Shown: piece by piece, positions 45,058 through 53,846 of the stretch
How positions within the stretch are numbered: position 1 is the stretch's first letter
Layout of the letters: each line of letters begins with the position of its first letter
Program-made: the position numbers and the translations under genes
Notes under the pieces: generated by a model
What the model saw: the letters and a program-made list of their open reading frames with translations, nothing else
The model's database searches: none
Told to the model about the DNA's origin: nothing
From: Polyangiaceae bacterium
Lineage (GTDB): Bacteria > Myxococcota_A > Polyangia > Polyangiales > Polyangiaceae
NCBI GenBank assembly: GCA_016712345.1
Contig: JADJRH010000011.1
Coordinates: 992,001-1,056,000, forward strand
DNA length: 64,000 bases
Direction: 5' to 3'

Positions 45058-46128
45058 ATGAGCACCCGAAAAAGCCCTCTCCGCGCCGTGACTGAGCCTG
45101 TCACAGCTTCGACATTCGACGGTTTTTACTTTCGCAACAACCTCGCATCAAAAGGAGTTGTGCCCGCCGGCCCGCCCTTTAATTTAGGCCCTGACATTAT
45201 TCAGAGCCCCACTCAGGTGGCAGACCCCGTTGACACGTTTAGTACGGTAGAAAGCTGGGGGCGTTTGTACAATACCGAGCCGCAGGCCGGCACCAATTAT
45301 TACTATGTGCGCGGCCTCAACGGGGCAACAACCCCGTTTAAAGGTCAACTGTCGCTCTACTGGACACCGGCCGAGGTCATCCTTTTCCCAACCCTCTGGG
45401 AAAATCGGCCACTGCGAACGAAACTCGGCAAAAAGGTTGTTTCCGCGGAGGCGGCGTCCGGCCATATCGGCGTGGGTGCAGACGCGTTTCTACTCAACTG
45501 GCCCACGGCGGCGGCACAATCCTCCACAAGCACCTTTGCTTCATTCATCGCGCAAAACGCGGCCACACCCATCCCCACGGTGAGCAGTTGGATCGAGATG
45601 AGCCAAATTCTTACCTCCCAGTTGAGCTTCGGCTTTCGAAACGGAGTGTCCTTCAACCCCGCGGCAAATGGTGGGGCCATGTTGCAACGGCTCGGCTTAA
45701 ACATCCCATTGGAGGTGGGACAGAGCGGAACCCTCCAGTTTGTTCTCTCTGCAACCGGATTGGTGGGGGACACTGTTGGGATGATCGTTGACCAATACAC
45801 CGCTGAGCAAAAGGCCATTCAGGTCATGCCAAGCAAAGTGAGCCAAGACAGCCAAGCGTTTGGAACACAGGTCACAATGGACCCGGGCTTTTCAGGAACG
45901 CTCGCCGTTCAATACTGGAACACCAGCCAAAAGTCACCGGCCCCCGGTTCAACCCTCACCTTGACAGTCAACTACGTTGTACCGCAGTCAGAACTTGAAA
46001 AAGCCGTTGCCGCGGGCGTCCTCCATTCACCCTATTCTGCCGCCGCCGCAAAAACGCTTGACGTGGGTGTGGGGCCGCAGGAAGTGGCGCCGTTGGGGCA
46101 AGTCACGTTCATTACCGTAGCCTCCTGA
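45058..46128 (+). CDS. Beta-sandwich-like protein, paralogue 2 of the unknown operon
   Basis: A 356-residue protein starting at the ATG at 45058 (TGAGGAAAACC in front; a start five codons earlier lies inside the ribosome-site region). It shares the motifs of the preceding gene, with roughly 25-30% identity by eye. It ends with 'APLGQVTFITVAS' in place of the first paralogue's aromatic tail. No signal or transmembrane segment is seen. It begins 30 bases after the previous stop, completing a three-gene operon. Confidence 0.8.
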   Translation: MSTRKSPLRAVTEPVTASTFDGFYFRNNLASKGVVPAGPPFNLGPDIIQSPTQVADPVDTFSTVESWGRLYNTEPQAGTNYYYVRGLNGATTPFKGQLSLYWTPAEVILFPTLWENRPLRTKLGKKVVSAEAASGHIGVGADAFLLNWPTAAAQSSTSTFASFIAQNAATPIPTVSSWIEMSQILTSQLSFGFRNGVSFNPAANGGAMLQRLGLNIPLEVGQSGTLQFVLSATGLVGDTVGMIVDQYTAEQKAIQVMPSKVSQDSQAFGTQVTMDPGFSGTLAVQYWNTSQKSPAPGSTLTLTVNYVVPQSELEKAVAAGVLHSPYSAAAAKTLDVGVGPQEVAPLGQVTFITVAS

Positions 46129-46205
46129 CCGACGCCGCGGGTCGCAGCCGCCGCGACCTTCGTCGACAGATCTCGCGGGCGTCCCTGTTGTTCTACCCAT
46201 TCAGG

Positions 46206-47201
46206 TCAGTTAGCCCGTGTGAGCACTCGCACCCGAATGCGCTCGCGCGCGTCAAACCGCTCTTCCAAAAGCGCGGCTTCACATGCCGCGGCGCCGGCGG
46301 GATCCTGACATTGTTGGTTGCGCTCCTCGCGATACGCTTCGACCCGCGCTTGAAACGCCGCGCGCTTGCGGTCCAGCTCCGCAAGCCTCCCGGCAGCTTC
46401 TGTTCCCCACTGGGCCTCACGGTAGCGAGCGATAGCGTCCTCCCCGGCTCCATCTGCCCGCAGTGCCGCCTCGTCGGCCCGAAGGGTAAGAATGGATGTG
46501 GCTTGGGCGCGCGCTTCACGGGCAGCTTCGGTCAGAGTCAAATCGGCCTGTGCAAAGCTGTCTTCCTTTTCGTCGGCCGAAAGGCTTGAATCTGACTGCG
46601 CCGCGCTTTTGGCAAGTGCCGCGTCGGCCATGCGCTCTTCTATACCGAAGAGCGCATCTGCGTCGGCGCCAAAATGCTTTCGACGCAAATCGCGAATCGC
46701 TTGTAAACGCTCGGCTGCGCCGGCTCCCGGAGGTAGGTGTACACCACGGCCGGCGGCTCGGTAAGCCATATACCTATCCAGCAAGCTCAGCGCTTCACCC
46801 AACGCGGGCTCCGAAAGTGCGGCGCGTGTGTACTCTTCAATCCGCGCGCGAAGCGCCGTTTCACTCTCTTCTCCCGAGGCCGAGAAAAAGTAGTCAAACA
46901 GCGCAATCACCCGCGGGCCGAGCACCAGGTGGCCGCTCCCATCCACGTCATAACCGCCGTCCACATCTGTCCCCTCCAGCGACCGCGGAAGTGCCACCTG
47001 CTGGGTGGGTCGAGCAATTGTCAACTTTGCCGGATCTGAATCAACAGCGGTGCGCGGCTTCACCGCCGCCGTGGGTAGATCGGCCGACCGACTTTGAGCG
47101 CTGGGCCCATGGGTAGACCCGCCGCCCGGGCCCGAGTTAGCCACGAACAACGCCGCTACCGCCGCACAAAGAGCCGCTATGGGAAGGTAAGATCGGCGCA
47201 C
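46206..47201 (-). CDS. lifO: Lipase-specific foldase (lipase chaperone)
   Basis: A 331-residue protein starting at a GTG at 47201, seven bases after the lipase stop, with GAGGGTG in front. The N-terminal membrane anchor 'YLPIAALCAAVAALFVA' is followed by a variable Ala/Pro linker. The diagnostic foldase motif 'ALFDYFFSASGEES' (close to RxxFDY(F/C)L(S/T)A) is near residue 107. Long helices follow ('ARIEEYTRAALSEPALGEAL', 'LDRKRAAFQARVEAYREER'). It folds its cognate lipase in the periplasm. Confidence 0.9.
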   Translation of the reverse strand: MRRSYLPIAALCAAVAALFVANSGPGGGSTHGPSAQSRSADLPTAAVKPRTAVDSDPAKLTIARPTQQVALPRSLEGTDVDGGYDVDGSGHLVLGPRVIALFDYFFSASGEESETALRARIEEYTRAALSEPALGEALSLLDRYMAYRAAGRGVHLPPGAGAAERLQAIRDLRRKHFGADADALFGIEERMADAALAKSAAQSDSSLSADEKEDSFAQADLTLTEAAREARAQATSILTLRADEAALRADGAGEDAIARYREAQWGTEAAGRLAELDRKRAAFQARVEAYREERNQQCQDPAGAAACEAALLEERFDARERIRVRVLTRAN

Positions 47202-47208
47202 AACACCC

Positions 47209-48216
47209 TCACAGTCCCAGGTTTTTAAGCCGATTGGCGTGGGTGCGAAACACTGTTTTGGGATTGGTGGCAAAGAGGGCCACAAGACCAAACAGGTGAT
47301 TCACCTCGTCAATGTGGTTCATTTTATAATCGTCGCGAATCACCTTGCCCAAGTGAGAACTGCATCGGCCCACAAGGCCGTCATTGGCTTCTTTGTACAC
47401 CAACGACGATACTCCAAGCGCCACATCTCCAGGGTCAAACGCGTTGGTGAGAGGTGCCGTTCCACTCCACGAAAAGAAGCGAATCCCATTTTCTACTTCG
47501 GGGCCCTGGCCACACGCATTGGTGGGTAGGCCCGCCGGGTATAACGCGTTAAACTCCGCCGCCCCGGCCTTTGTCAAAGAGTCAAGCCCGGCCACGGCAT
47601 CCTGCTCGGCAAGGTCACCCGAGAGCAGCCCCTCAAGCAAGCCCAGCGAGTTGGCGAGCGCCGCCGCCACGGCTTCTGTATACCCACCTTGTTTCAGATT
47701 CTTTCTCAAAAAATCAGCCAGCTCCGCCCCTTTGTGCGGCGAGCCGACGCTTGTCACCGATGCCACCAAGTCTGGCCGAACAGCGGCGACATACCGAATA
47801 TCAAATCCCCCATGACTATGGCCAATGAGGTTGACCTTACCCTTGCCACTTTTGGCGACGATCTCCTCGACCTGAGCGAGCAATGCTTCGCCCCTCGCCT
47901 CCGGTGAAGAAAAGGCCGGCACCGACGTGACGTATACTTGAGCCCCGCCGTCTTTCAACGTCTCCACAATCCCGTGAAAATAGTCTACCACCCCAAACAG
48001 CGAGTCAAACCCCGCCATCCCATGACAGAGCACAATCGGGTATTGAGTTTGGGTATACCCACTGGACACCGCTTCGCCCCGTGATTCGCCCATATCCTCG
48101 TCCAAGCGATCCTCGTCGGCGGTCGCTGCGCAACCGGTCAGCGCCGCGAGCAGACAAGCTGCCGCCATCGTTGCAAACGGCCTCTTCCTGCTCTTCATCG
48201 GATCATGCTTTCGCAT
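47209..48216 (-). CDS. Triacylglycerol lipase, foldase-dependent family, apparently lipidated
   Basis: A 335-residue alpha/beta-hydrolase from the ATG at 48216 (GGAGGTAACGCG in front). Motifs include 'YPIVLCHGMAGFD' for the oxyanion region, the nucleophile 'GHSHGG' with Ser134, 'EANDGLVGRCS' with the catalytic Asp and 'NHIDEVNHLFG' with the catalytic His, as in Pseudomonas/Burkholderia family I lipases. The signal ends in 'LLAALTGC', a lipobox, so it may be anchored as a lipoprotein, which is unusual for secreted family I lipases. It is co-transcribed with its foldase. Confidence 0.93.
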   Translation of the reverse strand: MRKHDPMKSRKRPFATMAAACLLAALTGCAATADEDRLDEDMGESRGEAVSSGYTQTQYPIVLCHGMAGFDSLFGVVDYFHGIVETLKDGGAQVYVTSVPAFSSPEARGEALLAQVEEIVAKSGKGKVNLIGHSHGGFDIRYVAAVRPDLVASVTSVGSPHKGAELADFLRKNLKQGGYTEAVAAALANSLGLLEGLLSGDLAEQDAVAGLDSLTKAGAAEFNALYPAGLPTNACGQGPEVENGIRFFSWSGTAPLTNAFDPGDVALGVSSLVYKEANDGLVGRCSSHLGKVIRDDYKMNHIDEVNHLFGLVALFATNPKTVFRTHANRLKNLGL

Positions 48217-48621
48217 CGCGTTACCTCCGCCCATGACGCGGTGCATAACGCGTACCCGCCCGAAGAATTGCCGGACGCGCCCTATAACGCAAACACGAAT
48301 TCTGTATTCCTACGCCGCAGCGCGAAAAAGCTCCCACGCCTGCGCTCGTTTCGCCAGAACACATCGCGATCCAACCGGATGGTCGAGTGTTTCGCCAGAA
48401 ACATGTTCACGAAGGGAAGTGTGCCGCCGTGTATAGCGCTTGGAATACACGCGCCCCCCGTGATTGCTCAACTGGCCTCCGGCACAGTTGGTGTGTGTAT
48501 CCATTGCAGCCTGACAAACCGCTTCTGCCTGTGCGTTCGTCTTCTCTCTACCTCAGGCTTGGAGGTCTATACTGAACATTAGACGCTGTTAAGTCCAATC
48601 CCCAAGAAAGAAGGGTGCGCC
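48217..48621. promoter_or_regulatory. Divergent region between the lipase and RHS genes
   Basis: Both promoters should lie in these 405 bases. They are AT-richer than the surroundings. No clear -35/-10 pair could be fixed, and no gene with a ribosome site is seen. Confidence 0.4.
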
Positions 48622-49830
48622 ATGAACGTGCAAACGTCATCTCCTTTAGGCAGCAACCAAGCCCCGCCGAACAAGCCATTTTCGCGCTTGATTTGGTTTA
48701 TACCGTGGGTCTTTCTGATCATCCTTTCGTTTGCACAAGGCGCATGCACGTGCGTCACAAGTGAAGCGCCGCCGTCGCGTGAAATCGTCGCATGTGTACC
48801 CCAACACGAAACGCGCGCTACCAAACTTCCCACCTCGCCCGCAAGTGAAACCGCCGCCGCCGGTAGCCTACAAGGGACATTTTCTGTCACCCCCACCGGT
48901 GAAGCTTCGTTCATGGTTCCTATCCCCACGCCCGCGGGTAGGGCAGGGATAGAGCCACGGGTAGCCCTCGCTTACAACAGCGCCGAGGGTGACGGTGTAG
49001 CGGGTCAAGGTTTTTCCCTCAGTGGTTCATCCGCAATCACGCGTTGCCCCAAAAATACGGCCCAAGATGGGGAGATCCGCGCCGTCCGATATGACAGTCA
49101 GGACAAACTCTGTTTGGATGGTCAACCGCTTGTCAAAGTCGCCGAAGAAATGGGACAAGTGGAATACCGAACCTTACCCGACACCTTTGTGAAAGTGGTA
49201 GGTCATGCGCCGCTCGCGGGCATTCCGCAATGGTTTGAAGTGTTCGCCCCCAATGGGGTGATCACCGAATATGGTAGAAGCGCTGCCACAAGGCCGCGCG
49301 GCCCCAACAATTCTACCCGCGCTTGGCTAGCTGCCAAAACGCATGACGGCCGCGGCAATGCGTTGACATACGGGTATTGTTTCGCCGATACCGAAGAGTA
49401 CACCGCTGAGTACGCATTGGATGAAATTCGGTACACGTCCTTTGAAGGATCGCCGGCCGCAGAGGCAACACGCGCCGTCAAGTTTGTGTACGCGCAACGC
49501 AAACCCGAACAAACGAGGCTTTCTTTTTCGCATGCAATGGGGGTTCAACGCTCTTTACAACTCAACGAGATCCAAATGGTCGGCCCCGATGAAAAATTGG
49601 TCACATGGGTAGATCTGGAGTACACAAAGAGTGAAGCGACCGGCCGCACCTTACTCACAAAATGGAAGAATGCGCTGCCGATGGAGTCTGTAAACCCGCA
49701 ACGCTTTTTTCATACTCCACCCATGAAAAAGGCTTTATCGATCAATCTGCCGATCTCGATTCGCCCACGTCCCGTAAGGCAAGCCCAATGCTTGTCGATA
49801 TGGACGGCGATGGGATGGACGACGTATTGA
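48622..49830 (+). CDS. SpvB/RHS toxin, part 1 (SpvB domain; frame broken near 49657)
   Basis: The ATG at 48622 gives a hydrophobic export segment ('FIPWVFLIILSFAQGAC', possible lipobox) and then the SpvB N-terminal domain of Tc/RHS toxins: 'GTFSVTPTGEASFMVPIPTP', 'RVALAYNSAEGDGVAGQGFSLSG', 'SAITRCP' and 'WLAAKTHDGRGNALTYGY'. At the A-run near 49657-49660 the sense frame moves to the next segment, where 'EECAADGVCKPATLFSY' continues the domain. The residues after that point are not real. One added A joins the parts; the repaired protein would be about 2207 residues with two repairs. Confidence 0.88.
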   Translation: MNVQTSSPLGSNQAPPNKPFSRLIWFIPWVFLIILSFAQGACTCVTSEAPPSREIVACVPQHETRATKLPTSPASETAAAGSLQGTFSVTPTGEASFMVPIPTPAGRAGIEPRVALAYNSAEGDGVAGQGFSLSGSSAITRCPKNTAQDGEIRAVRYDSQDKLCLDGQPLVKVAEEMGQVEYRTLPDTFVKVVGHAPLAGIPQWFEVFAPNGVITEYGRSAATRPRGPNNSTRAWLAAKTHDGRGNALTYGYCFADTEEYTAEYALDEIRYTSFEGSPAAEATRAVKFVYAQRKPEQTRLSFSHAMGVQRSLQLNEIQMVGPDEKLVTWVDLEYTKSEATGRTLLTKWKNALPMESVNPQRFFHTPPMKKALSINLPISIRPRPVRQAQCLSIWTAMGWTTY

Positions 49831-52800
49831 TCCCTGACACGCATCCCGCCCTTTCTACCCCCGCAAACCCGATCACAGAATGGCGGCTTTTCCACAATGG
49901 CACCTTGCCCGGTGAAAGTGTCACCTTTTCAGATCTGACCGTTCCTTACATCCAAAGTGACGTGTTTGTGGCCGATCCCACCGGTCCGGCCGATGCGACT
50001 CAAATTCAGCCCGAATTGGGCACCGTCATTGATTACAATCAAGACGGCCGCAAAGATATTCTACTCCATGACATCTACCAACAGGGGGTAACATGGAAGA
50101 TCTTAATCGCCAAACCCGCTCCTCAAGCCGGACCCAACACCCCCACGTTTGAGATGGTAGATACAGGGATCGCTCGCCCCTTTGGCATCGGCGCCCAACC
50201 TGTACCACCTGCGTTGTCTACCAAAAACGGCTCCATGCACCTAGCCGACGTCGACGGCAATCGCGTGGTCGATCTGATACAATGCACCGATCACAGTGAC
50301 TCGCTCACAGGTGATCCTTCCAAACCTGAATGGAAGGTGCACCGATGGTTGCCCGCGCAAGGTGGCTCCCCATTGGGATTTGACCCCGAGGGAGAAGTGA
50401 TCGAAGCGCTCGAATTCTACCGCTGTGACGTCGATCTGAAAACGGCGGACATCGACGGGGACGGCAAAACAAATTTGCTTGTGGTGCCGCTTGAAGTGGC
50501 GGGTGATGGATCTGAAATTCAGGGCGTAAATTATGAGGCGCTTTCTCGCAATGAAAACGGCACATGGGAGATCCGGGAAACAAATCTACCCATTCCGGCC
50601 CCAGGTGGGCGCGTCGTTTTTCTGGATGTGAATGGGGATGGTCTACCCGACGCAGTAGAGTCAGGTTTTTCGAACGGCGGGCTTTATACACTCCTCAACA
50701 CCGGAAGCGGTTTTGCACCCTCGGTGCTGAGTTTGGGTGATAGCGGTTACGGCGGGCAAGATGCGCTTTTCCGCTTTGCAACCCCACTCGACGCCAACGG
50801 AGACGGCAGGCAAGATCTATTGGTGCCCATGTTTACCGATGGACTCGGCGCCAGTGGTGAACCGCCGGAATGGGTGTTTCTCATCGCTCAACCGGGCATT
50901 CAATCGACGGCCACGTTCACCATCGAACCATCGGGCATTCCATTTGAGCCGCTTTTGGCCGAAGCGGCTACTCTCGCCGATCCTTACGGGCCGCGCATCG
51001 GCGATCTGAACGGCGATGGAGCTTCAGATGTTGCGATCTGGTTAAGTGGCAAGCTCCACATTTTCGAAAATCAAGCCCGCGATCAAGACCTCGTGATCGG
51101 TGTACATCAAGGCTCTAACCCGCACGATCCTACCGATCCTGAATATGTGCCCGACGTGGCCATTTCATACGGACACCTGACCGATCCTTCCATCACGACA
51201 AACACCGATTCAGGTGCATTGTCCAATCAGAGCGCGCTCTACTTTTCACGATGGGACAAAGCCAACGATTGCACCTACCCGCGACGGTGCACCGTGGGCG
51301 CGCGCCGCGTTGTTTCGGAGTATCAGACGTTCGACGGGGTAGATGCTGGGCGCCGGTATAGCTTGCGGTACCGAGACGGACGGGTATTCGTTGCGCAAGG
51401 CTTTTTGGGGTTCGGCGCGCGCTTTCTGACTGACCTTGACACGGGAGCGATCACCGCCGACTTTTTTGATAATCAATCTTTTGATGCCACCTTTCAAACC
51501 TACCCATTTGCAAAGCTTCGAGCGGCTCAATGGCGATCTACGCCGGGATGGGAAGGTTTGCCCGATCCTGAAAAAGTGGAACTGTCCTTTTTAAACACGA
51601 CACGCCTTGTCGTGCCCACGAACGACAGCAAAACCTATTTCACGCTCACCACAGAAAACCGTTTGCGCCGAGCGCAAGGCGAATTTGACGCTACGACGCA
51701 AGGGTCGAGTTTGCTGGAGTACACACGAAGCGTTGAATCAGGCGCGGCAAACGTGCCGATATTGCGCGACACAACTGCCAAGATTACCAACTTCGACGAC
51801 TTTGGAAATGTACTTTCGGAGACGTCCGCGACCGTGGGCGTCAACCTGACAACCACGATCGATCGCACATTCAAGAACGATGTTTCAACATGGTTAATCG
51901 GTCAGCTTCAGACGCAAAAAGAGTGCAGCACCGCAAACGCTTCGACTCAATGCCGGGCGTACACTCGCATCGCTACACCTTACGGGGAGGTGGCGGGCGA
52001 AACGGCGCAGGATGACGCCGATCCCACAACGCGGATTGATGTCAGTTATGGGCGCGACCAGCATGGGAATGTGACCTCCCTCACAGCAAAAGATCCCAAC
52101 GGCGCCGAACGTATCGCCACGGTCACCTACGACTCCAGCGGCATCTACCCGCGCGAACATACCAACCCCGCCGGCCACAAAACCACCACCGAGTTTGATC
52201 CACGGCTTGGCGTCGTGACCCGAATCACCGACGCAAACGGGCTTGTGACCGAGCATCACACCGATGGTTTCGGCCGCCTGACATTGGAAAAGCGCCCCGA
52301 TGGAACGAGTACAAGTTTTACCATCTCGCGCACCAGAGACGGCGGACCGAACAAGAACGCTTGGCGCATTCGCGAACGGGAGATCGAGACGGGAGGGCAG
52401 GACGAAGAGATCGAACGAGACGCTTTCGGTCGAGTGGTTCAACATTGGGCATACGGCCCTACGCCGGAAGGTCAAACGAACACGCCGCGGATCACGCAAC
52501 GATTCGAATATGATCGCTTGACGAGTAGAGTTTCCCGAAGGTCCATTCCCATTCGCGAAGACGCGCCCGAGAACAAAGTCGAATGGGAAACATTTGTCAC
52601 CGACGGGTTAGGCCGCGAGGTGAAACGCACAACGGCTTACGGCGCCCCCACAGAAACCGAGTTTGATGGACTGACCATCAAGACGACCGATCCGCTTGGA
52701 AACGTGAGCATCGCAGAAAACGACGCCTTGGGTAGAAAGATCGCCGTCACCGACGCGGCCAACGGCGTGACGATGTACACCTACGGCCCCTTTGGTCGAA

Positions 52801-53846
52801 TGGTAAAAGTGACCGGGCCCGACGGGGCCGCCACGCTCACCACCTTTGATGCGATGGGTAGACCGGTTGAAACGGTCGACCCCGACAAGGGAACCACTCA
52901 ACAAACCTACAGCGCCTTTGGTGAGTTGGTTTCATTGGTAGACGCCCTCGGAAACGAAACCACCTTTGAGCGTGATCCGCTCGGTCGAGTCACGAAGCGC
53001 CTCGACGATTTGGGAGCTACCACCGAAATCACAACGTGGACATTCGACACGGCCCCGAACGGAAAAGGGAAGATCCACCACGTAAAGAGTATCGACGCAG
53101 AAAAAACGTACACCTATGACAAATTGGGAAGGGTAGAAAGTGTCAGCTTGGAAGTGACGGGGAGCGGCCCCGCGATGACAGGAAAGATCGGTCATGATCC
53201 CTTCGGCCGCGTCGAGAGCTTGACCTACCCAACGGCAAACAGCAGCGCACCTTTCGCAGTCGCCCAAGAGTATGACGCACACGGGTTTAACCGTAAGGTG
53301 CGCGATCGAAACACCGATCTCACCTATTGGCAGTTGACCGGGGTAGATGACGCGGGAAGGTTTGCGCAGGAACAAATGGGCAATGGGGTTTCTACTACCC
53401 ATCGAACCTATTTCGCCGCGCAGCAAAGACTAAAAAGCATCACCACAGAAAACGCGGCCGGTTTGGTGCAAAGTTTGGAGGTTGAATGGGATGCTCGTCT
53501 AAACCTGAAAAGCCGCACCGATGATTTGCAACCGCAACACACCACCGAACGATTCAGGTACGACGCGCTTGAGCGGCTGACGTGCTCGTATTTCTCGGCG
53601 CAAGAAGACGTTTCAGCGCCTTGCGATTGGAGTTACCAATACGCGCCGAATGGCAATCTGATTTACAAGTCCGATGTGGGCGCGCTGGAGTATAATGATC
53701 CTACCCATCCTCACGGTGCCACCGCTGCCGGAGGGGCTGCATACCAGTACGACGCGACGGGTAACCAAACGGCCCTCCCCGGAGGTGTAACGGTAGTGTA
53801 CACACCGTTTGACCTACCCAGAAAGATCACCAACCGAGCGGAGTGA
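49662..53846 (+). CDS. SpvB/RHS toxin, part 2 (FG-GAP/VCBS and RHS repeats)
   Basis: This segment of 1394 residues continues part 1. Residues ~45-430 carry FG-GAP/VCBS calcium-binding repeats ('MDGDGMDDVLIPD', 'YNQDGRKDILLHD', 'DINGDGASDVAIW'-like), as in TcdB. From ~700 on there are RHS/YD repeats ('YDKLGRVESVS', 'FDAMGRPVETVD', 'FDPLGR'-like), which form the toxin-encapsulating cocoon. It ends at 53846 after 'DLPRKITNRAE', where relatives continue 'GAVSFGYDGD'; that continuation is in the next frame. One missing base near 53838-53843 explains it. Confidence 0.88.
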   Translation: MEECAADGVCKPATLFSYSTHEKGFIDQSADLDSPTSRKASPMLVDMDGDGMDDVLIPDTHPALSTPANPITEWRLFHNGTLPGESVTFSDLTVPYIQSDVFVADPTGPADATQIQPELGTVIDYNQDGRKDILLHDIYQQGVTWKILIAKPAPQAGPNTPTFEMVDTGIARPFGIGAQPVPPALSTKNGSMHLADVDGNRVVDLIQCTDHSDSLTGDPSKPEWKVHRWLPAQGGSPLGFDPEGEVIEALEFYRCDVDLKTADIDGDGKTNLLVVPLEVAGDGSEIQGVNYEALSRNENGTWEIRETNLPIPAPGGRVVFLDVNGDGLPDAVESGFSNGGLYTLLNTGSGFAPSVLSLGDSGYGGQDALFRFATPLDANGDGRQDLLVPMFTDGLGASGEPPEWVFLIAQPGIQSTATFTIEPSGIPFEPLLAEAATLADPYGPRIGDLNGDGASDVAIWLSGKLHIFENQARDQDLVIGVHQGSNPHDPTDPEYVPDVAISYGHLTDPSITTNTDSGALSNQSALYFSRWDKANDCTYPRRCTVGARRVVSEYQTFDGVDAGRRYSLRYRDGRVFVAQGFLGFGARFLTDLDTGAITADFFDNQSFDATFQTYPFAKLRAAQWRSTPGWEGLPDPEKVELSFLNTTRLVVPTNDSKTYFTLTTENRLRRAQGEFDATTQGSSLLEYTRSVESGAANVPILRDTTAKITNFDDFGNVLSETSATVGVNLTTTIDRTFKNDVSTWLIGQLQTQKECSTANASTQCRAYTRIATPYGEVAGETAQDDADPTTRIDVSYGRDQHGNVTSLTAKDPNGAERIATVTYDSSGIYPREHTNPAGHKTTTEFDPRLGVVTRITDANGLVTEHHTDGFGRLTLEKRPDGTSTSFTISRTRDGGPNKNAWRIREREIETGGQDEEIERDAFGRVVQHWAYGPTPEGQTNTPRITQRFEYDRLTSRVSRRSIPIREDAPENKVEWETFVTDGLGREVKRTTAYGAPTETEFDGLTIKTTDPLGNVSIAENDALGRKIAVTDAANGVTMYTYGPFGRMVKVTGPDGAATLTTFDAMGRPVETVDPDKGTTQQTYSAFGELVSLVDALGNETTFERDPLGRVTKRLDDLGATTEITTWTFDTAPNGKGKIHHVKSIDAEKTYTYDKLGRVESVSLEVTGSGPAMTGKIGHDPFGRVESLTYPTANSSAPFAVAQEYDAHGFNRKVRDRNTDLTYWQLTGVDDAGRFAQEQMGNGVSTTHRTYFAAQQRLKSITTENAAGLVQSLEVEWDARLNLKSRTDDLQPQHTTERFRYDALERLTCSYFSAQEDVSAPCDWSYQYAPNGNLIYKSDVGALEYNDPTHPHGATAAGGAAYQYDATGNQTALPGGVTVVYTPFDLPRKITNRAE

